A stretch of DNA of 64,000 nt from Chitinophaga pollutisoli (GCF_038396755.1 NZ_CP149822.1:5486001-5550000); one strand, 5' to 3'. Shown: positions 36,725 to 46,873, counted from the stretch's first letter. Notes: a model not told the origin generated them from the sequence alone. Made by a program: numbers and translations.

Positions 36725-37191
36725 GAGTTTTAACGTGTTTGTTTAAGTGGTCTGCTTTGGCTGTTGATATACCGGTCCGGAATGGCTCCAGACCTGCAAA
36801 CGTGGTACGTTCATTTTATTTGGATGATTGTATCAGTGTTTTGTTATATATCGATTTTGGCTTTTATGTTGTTTCGTTTCGCTTCAAAACTAATAAAAAT
36901 AAAACAAAAGCAAACTAATTGAAACTAATTATTGGAATTTTATGAAGCCGGTGTACGGAAGCCCGGGCAGGAGCCGTTTAAAGATTTGCCGGTAAAAGTT
37001 GGGTGATGTAAGTGATTGATTTTGCTGGGTTAATAAAATATTAAGCTATCTTACGCGGCAGATCAACTGTGATGAATTCGGAAAAACTGCCGTATTTTAG
37101 GAGATCGCCAGGCGGCTATTGGAGGAGAAAAGACTGATTTTCAATTGAACGGCACCGTAAATTCTACGTTTAACCGAAATATAAATACCCA
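36725..37191. other. 467-base AT-rich divergent intergenic region
   Basis: The region separates SusC (minus) from the DeoR gene (plus). It holds the promoter at 36885-36914 and A/T-rich tracts, including repeated AACTAAT words around 36888-36930. I see no reading frame I would trust and no strong terminator. Confidence 0.6.
36885..36914 (-). promoter_or_regulatory. Predicted promoter of the SusCD operon
   Basis: On the minus strand TTTG (36911-36914) is followed after 18 bases by TAGTTTTG (36885-36892), a perfect TAnnTTTG. Transcription would start near 36877 and give a leader of about 150 bases before SusC. Confidence 0.5.
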
Positions 37192-37962
37192 ATGTCAATG
37201 ATTAATATCGCGGAGCGGCACAAATTCATTTTGAGCAGATTGTATGAAAAAGGATACGTAAATGTAGTAGAGTTATGTAAAGAACTGGATGTTTCAGGTG
37301 TAACAATCCGAAAGGATTTGAAGCTACTGGAAGATAAATCATTGCTCTACCGTTCACACGGCGGCGCTACTATCCAGAATCCCTATACGAACGATAAGCC
37401 CGTCAACGAAAAAGAAAAAATCCAGCGCGAAGAGAAGCACAGCATCGGCAAACTGGCCGCCTCCCTCATCGTACCCGGCGATGCCATCATCATCGCTTCC
37501 GGCACTACCGTGCTGGCGTTGGCCAAACACATACAGCCCAGGGGGCCGCTCATGATCATCACCTCCGCCCTTAATGTAGCCCTCGAGCTCAACCGCTACC
37601 ACGAAATCGAAGTCGTGCAACTCGGCGGCGTCATCCGCAATAACTCTTCTTCCGTAGCCGGCCCCTACGCCGAAAAGATCCTGGAGGACTTCTCCTGCTC
37701 CAAACTCTTCCTCGGTGTCGATGGCATCGACGTGGAATTCGGCCTCACCACCACCAGCATCGCCGAAGCCCATCTCAACCAGCAAATGATCCGCGCCGCA
37801 CAGAAAACTATCGTGCTGGCGGATTCCTCCAAATTCGGCAAACGCGGCTTCGGGCGCATCTGCCGGCTCGAAGAAGTGGACCAGATCATCACCGACAAAG
37901 GCATCTCCGAGCACATGGTAAAGTTGCTCGAGGATATGGGAATTGAAGTGGTAATTGTGTAA
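37192..37962 (+). CDS. DeoR/GlpR family sugar-responsive repressor
   Basis: The N-terminal 60 residues are the DeoR winged helix (ILSRLYEKGYVNVVELCKEL, SGVTIRKDLKLLEDKSLLYR, SHGGAT). The rest is the DeoR sensor domain of the ISOCOT fold (AIIIASGTTVLALAKHI, LFLGVDGIDVEFGLTT, VLADSSKFGKRGF). It has 256 residues, the normal family size. Members respond to phosphorylated sugars and usually repress sugar catabolism. It is divergent from the SusCD operon at 36724, which makes that operon a candidate target, and 33 bases upstream of the membrane-protein array. Confidence 0.93.
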   Translation: MSMINIAERHKFILSRLYEKGYVNVVELCKELDVSGVTIRKDLKLLEDKSLLYRSHGGATIQNPYTNDKPVNEKEKIQREEKHSIGKLAASLIVPGDAIIIASGTTVLALAKHIQPRGPLMIITSALNVALELNRYHEIEVVQLGGVIRNNSSSVAGPYAEKILEDFSCSKLFLGVDGIDVEFGLTTTSIAEAHLNQQMIRAAQKTIVLADSSKFGKRGFGRICRLEEVDQIITDKGISEHMVKLLEDMGIEVVIV

Positions 37963-37995
37963 CTTCCGTTCCGCAACATCCCTTATACCGAACGA

Positions 37996-38478
37996 ATGAT
38001 CGATAAGCAACATCAGGAAGATCTGCTGTACGACGAAGATGTCAGCCACGTAGCTACCCGTGCTGAATTATTACCCACCTGGTTCAAGATCTGTCTTACC
38101 GTACTCATTTTCACGCACTTCAGGGAACTTTGGGGTATCGGGCGCGTATACCTGAATACGGATTTCATCGAAACCGAAAGTATGGGCAATGCCATCGTGA
38201 AGGTGGTGTTCGCCGCTTATTTTCTCATATCCGGCCTGACGATCGTCATTAGCCTGCTGTACCGCGTTCAATGGAAACACGCCGTGAGTTTGGGGATCCC
38301 CATATTCAGTACCTCCCTGCTGTTGAATGCTGTTTCACTGGTGGGTTATTTCATCGGTGATATGCAACGCCTGGTGAACGCCGGTACTTCGATCGTAAAC
38401 GTGCTCGTGCTGACGGTCGTTATCGTGAATTCTTTCCGCATCCGCAAGCGGTGGGCGGAGGCGGTGGTCGTAAAATGA
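37996..38478 (+). CDS. Membrane protein, array member 1 (160 aa)
   Basis: The product has an acidic N-terminal stretch of about 30 residues, then the motif ELLPTWFKICLTVLIFTHF that leads into the first of four helices. The fourth ends in a basic tail (SFRIRKRWAEAVVVK). The same plan appears in the next three genes (160, 157, 158 and 159 residues). It follows the DeoR gene by 33 bases. I do not recognise the family. The presence of four tandem paralogs is the best evidence that it is a real protein. Confidence 0.75.
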   Translation: MIDKQHQEDLLYDEDVSHVATRAELLPTWFKICLTVLIFTHFRELWGIGRVYLNTDFIETESMGNAIVKVVFAAYFLISGLTIVISLLYRVQWKHAVSLGIPIFSTSLLLNAVSLVGYFIGDMQRLVNAGTSIVNVLVLTVVIVNSFRIRKRWAEAVVVK

Positions 38479-38512
38479 AATATTTAGCCACCTTCAAAAA
38501 ATTCATTGCCCT

Positions 38513-38986
38513 ATGCTGACATCGCAGGAACTTCAACAAGATTTATTGCCGGAATCGGATCATTTGATGTTGCCCAGGTCTGGCTTGCTTCCCGCATGGT
38601 TTCATGTTGTCATGAGTGTATTAATATTATTTCACTTATTGATGATTGGGGTAAGTATTCCCATGTTTAAAAATATGTTCATCGTCGGTAGCGAGGCCGG
38701 GTATGCGTTGGTTGTTACCGGCGTTGTGGCGTTTGTTCTTTTGTTTGGAGGAAACATCGTTGGAAGTATTCTGATGTGGACACGGTGGAAGTACGCATTG
38801 ACTTTTACAATTATTCCGGCCGTTTTGCTTTCATTTTTATTGATCGCTGTGATTGCTACTTTTGTGATGAATAAAGAATCGAAGGATGAAATATTTTTCG
38901 CATTGCCTTATTTTCTATTGCAAATTGGATTTATGCTACGGATTTTCTGGATGGCGCGGGAATGGAAAAGCCGGTTCCGGGGATGA
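38513..38986 (+). CDS. Membrane protein, array member 2 (157 aa)
   Basis: An acidic, polar N-terminus (MLTSQELQQDLLPESDHLML) is followed by the shared motif GLLPAWFHVVMSVLILFHLL and then three more helices, with WTRWKYALTFTIIPAVLLSF in the middle and a basic C-terminus (MAREWKSRFRG). The gene is AT-richer than member 4. It starts 34 bases after member 1. Family unknown. Confidence 0.75.
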   Translation: MLTSQELQQDLLPESDHLMLPRSGLLPAWFHVVMSVLILFHLLMIGVSIPMFKNMFIVGSEAGYALVVTGVVAFVLLFGGNIVGSILMWTRWKYALTFTIIPAVLLSFLLIAVIATFVMNKESKDEIFFALPYFLLQIGFMLRIFWMAREWKSRFRG

Positions 38987-39054
38987 TGTTTGTCTGTAGG
39001 TCTTATTTGACTTGTTCCGCCGCATTCCTTTAATACCCGTTCAAAATAAATTAC

Positions 39055-39530
39055 ATGCAAACATTCCAATCCGATACGGAAGATCCGCACATCCTGACCG
39101 AACAGGAATTTCCAGCATTGCCGCCGCGCCGTAAGCTGATTACCTGGTGGATGCATTTACTAATGGGCATCCTGCTGCTGGTTGTGTTGGCGGTTTTTGT
39201 GACTGCCGTATACATTACGATTCTGACCTGGACGGCGCAGGAACCGAAGGCGACCATCGATTTTGCGCCGGGTCACATCTTGTTGCTTATTTCAGGTGTA
39301 TTGACGGCAAGTTTCCTGTTACTATGGGCCGGCTGGAAACATTCGATTACTTTTTCCTCATACCGGCTGTCATTATCGTTTTTCTATTATTTCTGATTAT
39401 TTTGGGAACGGTCGGTTCCGGCATATGGAACGGGCTTTATTGCCTGCCGTATATTGCCGCGCATGGCGGTCTTGCCCTGAAACTGTATGCCATTCAGGAC
39501 CAATGGCTTATCAGGCCGAAGAGCAGCTAG
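39055..39530 (+). pseudogene. Membrane protein, array member 3, frameshifted (158 aa if restored)
   Basis: The first frame reads MQTFQSDTEDPHILTEQEF, then LITWWMHLLMGILLLVVLAV and ends its matching part at LWAGWKHSITF. The other frame resumes at FFLIPAVIIVFLLFLIILG and runs to the stop at 39530. The junction is the five-T run at 39351-39355. One more T would give ITFFLIPAVIIV, which aligns with LTFTIIPAVLLS of member 2, and a total of 158 residues like its neighbours. The break may be an assembly error, a recent mutation or a slippage site. Confidence 0.7.
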
Positions 39531-39575
39531 CAGGACCAGTACCCAATTGCCCTTAACCTTCCATCCCTTCACCCT

Positions 39576-40055
39576 ATGACCAACACTATGCCTACAAACG
39601 ACATGACGCGCCATTACCACGGCGCCCCCGATTCCCGCAATACCCTGCTGCCCGTCTGGGTCCGCGGTCTCGCCGCTATGATCTTCCTCTTTTCCCTGGT
39701 TTTCCTTTTCAGCCTGTACCATACCGTAACCGAATTGCAAAGGGGCATTCATACCTCCTACGATATTGTCATCATGCTATGCTCCGTGGTAGCGTTGTGC
39801 AGCGGAGCCGCCGCGGCAGGCCTGCTCATGGAATATGCCTGGGGACTGCCATACTCTTTGCTGACCGCCGCCATGACCTGCGCGGCATTTATCGCCTTCA
39901 TGGGGTACGACCTGTTTTTTTACAAAACCATCGTCTGGAGGTTTGTTGGGATGGAAGTGTTCGTGCTGCTCGTTACCGCATGTTACATGCGCGCCCTCTG
40001 GAAAATAAAGGACCGTTGGAAAAGCGCGCGGCAAAGTCCTTCCTTCCGCAAATAA
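39576..40055 (+). CDS. Membrane protein, array member 4 (159 aa)
   Basis: A polar N-terminus (MTNTMPTNDMTRHYHGAPDS) is followed by the shared pre-helix motif TLLPVWVRGLAAMIFLFSLV, three further helices and a basic tail (ALWKIKDRWKSARQSPSFRK) that resembles the tail of member 1. It is GC-richer than members 2 and 3. It starts 45 bases after member 3. Function unknown. Confidence 0.75.
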   Translation: MTNTMPTNDMTRHYHGAPDSRNTLLPVWVRGLAAMIFLFSLVFLFSLYHTVTELQRGIHTSYDIVIMLCSVVALCSGAAAAGLLMEYAWGLPYSLLTAAMTCAAFIAFMGYDLFFYKTIVWRFVGMEVFVLLVTACYMRALWKIKDRWKSARQSPSFRK

Positions 40056-40069
40056 TTTTATAAAGCAAA

Positions 40070-40099
40070 CGGCGCATCTTCCGGAGGGGAGATGCGCCG
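40070..40099 (-). terminator. Terminator of the BNR gene
   Basis: CGGCGCATCT and AGATGCGCCG form a perfect 10-bp stem around a 10-base loop. On the minus strand it is followed by TTTGCTTTAT. It lies 23 bases past the stop at 40123 and also closes the array transcript. Confidence 0.75.
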
Positions 40100-40122
40100 T
40101 GGCGTATTCTGAAATATTTAAT

Positions 40123-41169
40123 TTATTCTGTCGTCAATGGTTCCAGCCGCATCGTCACGTACCGGATGTTCTTACGGTCGGCGGTGTAAGTGATGTGGAT
40201 GCGGCCGTCTTTTCCCTGGATCACCGCAGGATAGCTGTATTCACCTTTATCGCCGTTTTCAAGGATACCCACGTTTTTCCACTCCTGGCCGTCGCGGCTG
40301 ATGGCGACATAAAGCTTCGCGCGCCCGTCTGACCATTTATCACCCCGCTGGGTGGGGTTGAAAACGATGAGCTTATACCCGTTGGCCAGCGTCAGCGCGT
40401 CAGTCCCCGAATTGGGATTGGGCAGGGAAGTGGCGGTTACCGGGCTCCAGGTTTTACCGTTGTCGGCTGACCAGGATTGCACTACGTGATTATTTTTGCT
40501 GCGGCAAAGCAGTTGGAGGCTGTCATGCCCATGCCGGAGGATGCTGGGCTGGATGGCCTGGAAAGTATCGTTGGGGATATCGATGTGCGTCCAGTTGCGG
40601 CCGTTTTTATCCGATTTTTCGAGATGGATTTTCCAGATGTTTTTATCTACGCTTTCGGTGCTGGTAGGGTAGAGGATATCGCCGTTTTCCAGCTGGAAGG
40701 GCTTGTTTTTGATGGGCCCCAGCATATTTCCGGGCAGGCGCTCGGGCTTGCTCCAGGATTTGCCGTTGTTATTGGAATGCATCATCATGCCCCACCATTC
40801 GCGCGGATTGGGCCCTACTTTGTAATACAGGAAAAGTTTTCCGGCTTTCGTTTTGAACAAAACGGGGTTCCAGCTGGGATAGCGGAGTTTTTCGTCTACC
40901 ACGCCGTTAACGATCTCCACCGGCTGGCTCCAGGCGCCTTTTTGGTAGATGGAAGTCCAGATGCCGACGTCCTTTTTCCCTTCCTGTGTACCGCCGAACC
41001 AGGCGGCCATGAGCCTGTCCTGATCCAGTTCCACGATGGTGGAAGCATGGACTTCCGGGACATTCGGCGTTTCCATGACATAAATGCGGGTGTGCATCTG
41101 CGGAACCACTTCCTGGCCGAAGGCTGGAGCGCAGGCGATTAGGGACAAAGCCAACAGGGAACGAAGCAT
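40123..41169 (-). CDS. BNR-repeat, sialidase-fold secreted protein
   Basis: I start at the ATG at 41169, which begins a signal peptide (MLRSLLALSLIACAPAFGQ); an ATG ten codons earlier would bury it. The 348 residues show a six-bladed propeller with Asp-box-like turns (SNNNGKSWSKPE, SADNGKTWSPV, SRDGQEWKN). The opening block HASTIVELDQDRLMAAWFGG and the end SYPAVIQGKDGRIHITYT match the BNR_2 sialidase-like family. I do not find the (F/Y)RIP motif that carries an arginine of the sialidase triad, so exo-sialidase activity is doubtful and another glycan substrate is possible. Confidence 0.8.
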   Translation of the reverse strand: MLRSLLALSLIACAPAFGQEVVPQMHTRIYVMETPNVPEVHASTIVELDQDRLMAAWFGGTQEGKKDVGIWTSIYQKGAWSQPVEIVNGVVDEKLRYPSWNPVLFKTKAGKLFLYYKVGPNPREWWGMMMHSNNNGKSWSKPERLPGNMLGPIKNKPFQLENGDILYPTSTESVDKNIWKIHLEKSDKNGRNWTHIDIPNDTFQAIQPSILRHGHDSLQLLCRSKNNHVVQSWSADNGKTWSPVTATSLPNPNSGTDALTLANGYKLIVFNPTQRGDKWSDGRAKLYVAISRDGQEWKNVGILENGDKGEYSYPAVIQGKDGRIHITYTADRKNIRYVTMRLEPLTTE

Positions 41170-41232
41170 ACTTTCAGTTTTTCTGGTACTAAGGGCCATG
41201 AAAGTAATTAATTCATCCCGAAAATGCCAACA

Positions 41233-41706
41233 TCAACGGTCATTGTTTTGCAGGAGCGTTTCCACGGCGGCGGTGCGGTAATCGAAGAGCTGTGCGAGCT
41301 GCCGGCCGACAAAGATGTTGTTGGCCAGGTCGCCCAGCCAGCCGAGCGGGATGCGGTAGTGGACGATGTCGGTCATGAGGGTGCCATCGCCCCGGGGCTC
41401 GAAGTGGTGCTGGTGGTGCCAGAAGCTGTAGGGCCCGAATCGCTGCTCGTCAATGAACATCTTGCCGGGCTCTACCCGGGTGATTTCGGTCATCCAGTAC
41501 AGGGGGATACCCAGCACGGGTTTGAGGCGGTATTCGATGATCTGCCCGGCATAAATCCGCCCCTGATGCGGCTCACTGACAACGGTGAAGCCCATCCGGG
41601 GCGGTGTGATGTGTTGCAGGTTGGAAGGATCGCTGAAAAATTCCCAGGCCCTGTCCAAACCCACGGGTAATTCCTGCGTTTTGCGGATGCGGTATGTGCG
41701 CGACAT
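41233..41706 (-). CDS. SRPBCC (START-like) family protein
   Basis: The 157-residue protein begins with a beta strand and helix typical of the family (TQELPVGLDRAWEFFSDPSN, LQHITPP) and continues with the curved sheet (MTEITRVEPGKMFIDEQRFG, WHHQHHFEPRGDGTLMTDIV). The family forms a deep hydrophobic cavity that binds lipids or other small molecules. This subgroup is often annotated as a ligand-binding or cell-division inhibitor-like SRPBCC protein without known ligand. It lies 9 bases downstream of the secreted protein at 41716 on the same strand, so they are probably cotranscribed. Confidence 0.87.
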   Translation of the reverse strand: MSRTYRIRKTQELPVGLDRAWEFFSDPSNLQHITPPRMGFTVVSEPHQGRIYAGQIIEYRLKPVLGIPLYWMTEITRVEPGKMFIDEQRFGPYSFWHHQHHFEPRGDGTLMTDIVHYRIPLGWLGDLANNIFVGRQLAQLFDYRTAAVETLLQNNDR

Positions 41707-41715
41707 ACCCTAAAT

Positions 41716-42195
41716 CTAGCACAATAATGCCAGAACTGATTCGCCGGGGACCCAGGAAGTGGTAGCAGCATGCAGGCGGAAGGAGGCCATTTGCTGCCCT
41801 TTCGGCAACTCGGTGGCGGTATAGAAGAAGGAAACGTTCTGCTGGCGCAGCTGGAGCACCTCCTTCACCGGTATCGCCATGCCAGATTGCTTACCCTGCG
41901 CGTCGGCATATTTCCATTCGCGCAGCGTTTTCCCCGCTGCGTTTTTTGCGGCCAGCTTCCGGCCCGTGCCGATCCGGCCGCAATGGCTGTAATGGAAGGT
42001 CAGCCGGTCGTTGATATTGCTGTCGTCGAGCTGCAGCAGGTCAAGCGGTACTTTTTCTTCCACATACTGCTCGTGTATCAGCTTGTTGTTGAGGTATACC
42101 TTGAAGGAGTCGGTACCGCGGCCGGCTCCCAGGGAAACCACGGCGAACAGGCCCAGCAGGGCCATCAGTGCGCCGGAAAGGAATTTGTGTTGCAT
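41716..42195 (-). CDS. Secreted protein of unknown function (159 aa)
   Basis: The ATG at 42195 opens a signal peptide (MQHKFLSGALMALLGLFAVV, cleavage near LGAG). The mature part (SFKVYLNNKLIHEQYVEEKV, LTFHYSHCGRIGTGRKLAAK, LREWKYADAQG) is beta-rich and ends SVLALLC. I do not recognise the family. It is divergent from metY across 176 bases and lies upstream of the SRPBCC gene. Confidence 0.7.
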   Translation of the reverse strand: MQHKFLSGALMALLGLFAVVSLGAGRGTDSFKVYLNNKLIHEQYVEEKVPLDLLQLDDSNINDRLTFHYSHCGRIGTGRKLAAKNAAGKTLREWKYADAQGKQSGMAIPVKEVLQLRQQNVSFFYTATELPKGQQMASFRLHAATTSWVPGESVLALLC

Positions 42196-42318
42196 GGGTA
42201 TTGTTTTAATGAGGAAATATCTTGCACAACCCAAAACACGCAAATCCCCCGCTGCCGGGCAAAAGCCTTTGATGTTCCGCCACCCGGGCTTGACGAACGG
42301 AAGGATTTCTCTTTTTTT

Positions 42319-43673
<1,355 letters not shown>

Positions 43674-43699
43674 GTTTCCAGACATCACTTTGCCATACG

Positions 43700-43732
43700 C
43701 CGGCTTCCCAAATCGGGAGGCCGGTTTTTTTT
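43700..43732 (+). terminator. Terminator of metY
   Basis: The arms CCGGCTTCCC (43700-43709) and GGGAGGCCGG (43715-43724) pair with one wobble around a 5-base loop and are followed by eight T. Confidence 0.9.
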
Positions 43733-43800
43733 GCCATTCATCCGGAATAAAATACAACGGTTGCGGCCACATATTATCTTGCCGGAAAGATGACTACGCT

Positions 43801-45317
43801 ATGATAAGGCAAACCTCTTTCTGCTGCGCAATGTTATGCGCCGCACTGTCTGTCGGCGCGCAACAGCTCACGCCGGACAAAGTGCTCGTTTCCCCGGAAA
43901 ACCGGCTTTCCGTAAAAGACAAGGATCTGCGCAACGCCGTCCGAGACTGGAGCAAAGCGCAGCTCGCCTCCACGGATTACGCAAAAATCTCCGCGCATCC
44001 TTCCGCGGCGGTATTCCCGGGCAGCGTCGGCGAAAGCGCCGTACGTGTAACCGAAACCGTTTCCATTTCCCATCGTCAGATCAGCGACGCGCTGGCGCCG
44101 GTGGTGGCTACGCTGCATTTTTCCCAACCCTGGCGCAATACCATGTACAGCACGGGTTTATATGCCGTGGCAGGGGAGTATATCGAGGTAACGGTGCCCG
44201 AATCGTTGCTGGATAAAAACGTCTGCATCCAGATCGGGGCGCATTCCGATAACCTTACGCGCTGGGTGGCTGGTGGCGAAGATTGGCGCCGCATGCCCGA
44301 TATCGTGCGGATAGATACACTCCGCAAGAAAATCACCCGCATCACGTCGCCTTTCGGCGGATTGATCTACGTTACCGCCGGCCCTAAATCCGCATCCTGG
44401 ACGGCCCCGGTAAAGATTTCCCGCGCGGTGAAAGCCCCGCTTTTCATCGCCGGTAAAACCACGGCGGAAGATTGGGCAAGGCAGCTGGCCGGAAGCAAAG
44501 CACCCTGGGGGAGCTGGCTACCGAAAAGGTCGTCATCACTATCCCCGATTCCGTCCTCCGGCAGGTGGGCGATCCGGATTATGTGCTCAAATTGTGGGAC
44601 CTGATCGTGGGTGGTGAAATGGAACTGGCGCAGATTCCGCAGCCTTTTTACCGGCCGCAGCGCATGGTGATCGACGAGCACATCGGCGGAGGGTTCATGC
44701 ATAGCGGGTATCCCATCATGATCCACCATTCGCCTTCGCGGAATATGCTGTCGGCCGATGTGATCGCCAATCCCGACAGGCTGATGCAGGGCAGCAAAGG
44801 CGGCGCCAACTGGGGTTTCTTCCACGAAATCGGTCATAACATGCAGAATAATGACTGGGTGTTCGGCGGTACCACCGAGGTGAGCTGCAACTTCTTTTCG
44901 CTGTACATGTTCGACCGCCTCTGCGGCGGCCGCGATAATGCGCATACCGGTATTTCCAACCAGGAAACGCAGAAAGCCATGATTCAGTATTTCGCGGCGG
45001 GGCCTGCTTATGCCAAATGGCAACAGAACCCTTTCCTCGGCCTTATCATGTTTCGCCAGCTGCAGGAAGCCTTTGGCTGGGAAACGTATAAAAAATTCTT
45101 CCGCGAATACCAGGCCATGGCCGTCGCCGATCCTACCGGGGCGTATGCACGGGGAGATCAGATGAAGCGCGACCTCTGGGCCAGCACTTTCTCCAAAGTA
45201 AGCGGCCGAAACATCGCGCCGTTCTTTGAAAAATGGGGGATTCCGATCAGCGACGACGTGGAGAAGGAACTGTCTGCCCTCCCGGGATGGATGCCCTTCA
45301 ACTTCCCGCCGGAATGA
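43801..45317 (+). pseudogene. M60 (enhancin-like) metallopeptidase, frameshifted
   Basis: The ATG at 43801 gives a signal peptide (ending SVGAQ). The first frame covers the N-terminal region to DWARQLAGSKAPWG. The second frame continues ELATEKVVITIPDSVLRQVG and carries the M60 signatures: RMVIDEHIGGGFMHSGYPIM, the gluzincin motif FFHEIGHNMQ, and a Glu ligand 12 residues later in GGTTEVSCNFFS. The break is the G5 run at 44507-44511; one more G restores 505 residues. M60 peptidases act on glycoproteins such as mucins. If the break is real the enzyme is lost, because the first frame ends before the active site. An assembly error is quite possible. Confidence 0.8.
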
Positions 45318-45369
45318 TATTTCTGTGGAAGATTTTGTATTTTGACGGGACTTCCACAAATATGAAAAC

Positions 45370-45807
45370 ATGAAAAAACTGCTATCCCTCCTTGCGTTCA
45401 CGGCCTGTTGCCATTTTGCGCAGGCGCAATCCAAAGATGAGAAAGACGTGGCCGCGGCCGTTGCCAAACTCCGCACCGCCATGCTCGACGCTGATAAAAC
45501 CGCACTTGAAGCGCTCACCGGCCCCGCGCTCACTTACGGCCATTCCAACGCCCGGCTCGAAAACAGGGCCGAATTCGTGGATTACCTGGTGAGCGGAAAA
45601 GGTGACTTCGTGACGATGGAGCTTTCCGACCAAACCATCGCGATAACCGGCAGCACAGCCATCGTGCGGCACACGCTGAAAGGCGATACCAACGACGGCG
45701 GCAAACCCGGGAAAGTGCATCTCCACGTGATGACGGTTTGGGTAAAATCGGGGAAAGACTGGAAACTGATCGGCCGGCAGGCGGTAAAAGTACCGCCCGC
45801 ATCCTGA
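45370..45807 (+). CDS. Secreted NTF2-like protein (DUF4440 type)
   Basis: The 145 residues start with a signal peptide (MKKLLSLLAFTACCHFAQAQ). A cone-shaped NTF2-like domain follows: helices DEKDVAAAVAKLRTAMLDAD, GPALTYGHSNARLENRAEF and strands STAIVRHTLKGD, LHVMTVWVKSGKDWKLIGRQ. The family includes enzymes and binding proteins, and DUF4440 members have no common activity. It follows the M60 gene by 52 bases in the same direction. Confidence 0.87.
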   Translation: MKKLLSLLAFTACCHFAQAQSKDEKDVAAAVAKLRTAMLDADKTALEALTGPALTYGHSNARLENRAEFVDYLVSGKGDFVTMELSDQTIAITGSTAIVRHTLKGDTNDGGKPGKVHLHVMTVWVKSGKDWKLIGRQAVKVPPAS

Positions 45808-45819
45808 CAAACTGAAATA

Positions 45820-46395
45820 CTACAGGCAAATGCCCGCTTCACACGAGGCGGGCTTTTTTATGCCCGCGAACGACGCCAGGAAATCCATGTATGGCGCCAC
45901 GCTGCTTTCGATCCTGGCTTCGGAGGCATTCAGCTCGATGCCGTAGAAAGCATGAAAGCCCCGGTAATCGGCCCGGATGTATTCGAACGTGAGCTCGAAG
46001 GGCCGGGTCAGTTCCTGCAAGGTGTACTTGTATCTCGCGCCGGGGAGGTATTCTTCTTCGTCGATGCCCGCGGTGATGGCCAGCGCGATCTTCTTGCCGC
46101 CGGCTTTGTAACCGCTTTTGCTGCCATACGCCCAGCCATAGGCCAGCACTTCGTCCAGCCATTGTTTGAGCAGGGGCGGACTGCTGAACCAGTACAGTGG
46201 GAACTGGAAGATGATCCGGTCGTGGGCTTCTATGAGAGCCTGCTCGCGGGGGACGTCGATCTTGCCGCTGGGATATGATTTGTAAAGTTCATGGATTTGA
46301 TACTGCTCCGGGTGTTTTTGCATTTCAGCGATCCATCTTTTGTTGATGACGGAAGCTTCCATGTTCGGGTGGGTTACGATGACCAGTGTTTTCAT
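45820..46395 (-). CDS. NAD(P)H-dependent quinone/flavin oxidoreductase
   Basis: From the ATG at 46395 the 191 residues form a flavodoxin-like fold: TLVIVTHPNMEASVINKRWI (FMN phosphate loop), HDRIIFQFPLYWFSSPPLLK (the PLYW block near the flavin ring) and LDEVLAYGWAYG. These are the marks of the NQO1/KefF/MdaB family, which reduces quinones by two electrons with NAD(P)H. It is divergent from the HxlR gene (98 bases), an arrangement used for quinone-responsive control, as in YodB-regulated genes of Bacillus. Confidence 0.9.
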   Translation of the reverse strand: MKTLVIVTHPNMEASVINKRWIAEMQKHPEQYQIHELYKSYPSGKIDVPREQALIEAHDRIIFQFPLYWFSSPPLLKQWLDEVLAYGWAYGSKSGYKAGGKKIALAITAGIDEEEYLPGARYKYTLQELTRPFELTFEYIRADYRGFHAFYGIELNASEARIESSVAPYMDFLASFAGIKKPASCEAGICL

Positions 46396-46493
46396 GCGCC
46401 TGTCGTTTTGATTTGAACGGTACAAAGTTACGCAGGTCACCATCATTCCGTATATTGCCAGCTAATTGTATGGTACTATAAAAAAGGTAAGTA

Positions 46494-46856
46494 ATGGCTA
46501 GGATAAAGGAAACATCTACCAACTACGCCAACCGGAAATTGATGTCGGCAGACTGTTTTGAGGTGTATGCGGCCGGGATCATCGGGAATCAATGGTCGCT
46601 GGCAATTTGTTGTTACCTGGTGAAGGGGAAGCTGCGGTTCGGGGAGCTGCGGAAATGCATGCCGGCAATCACGGAGCGGATGCTGACGTTACAGCTACGA
46701 AGGCTGGAGGAAAACGGGATTGTCAAGCGCACTGTTTTCGCGGAGATCCCGCCGCGGGTGGAATATGAGCTTACGCCTATTGGCATGCAGCTGAAACCCG
46801 TGATCAAAGCGCTGGACGCTTGGGGGAAGGCGCATCAGTCTGAATCAAAAAAGTAA
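46494..46856 (+). CDS. HxlR family transcriptional regulator
   Basis: The 120-residue protein has the HxlR winged helix (IIGNQWSLAICCYLVKGKLR, FGELRKCMPAITERMLTLQL, RRLEENGIVKRTVFAEIPPR, VEYELTPIG). Cys21 near the N-terminus is where YodB/HypR-type members carry their redox-sensing cysteine. It is divergent from the quinone reductase gene, and a redox or electrophile-controlled repressor of that gene is the simplest reading. A terminator follows at 46874. Confidence 0.92.
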   Translation: MARIKETSTNYANRKLMSADCFEVYAAGIIGNQWSLAICCYLVKGKLRFGELRKCMPAITERMLTLQLRRLEENGIVKRTVFAEIPPRVEYELTPIGMQLKPVIKALDAWGKAHQSESKK

Positions 46857-46873
46857 TTTCGTCAGTATAAGAA

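Noticed and set aside
34895..36733. A 612-codon open frame antisense to SusC
   Set aside because: The composition is repetitive Gly/Val/Ala from the reverse of a SusC gene with firm signatures.
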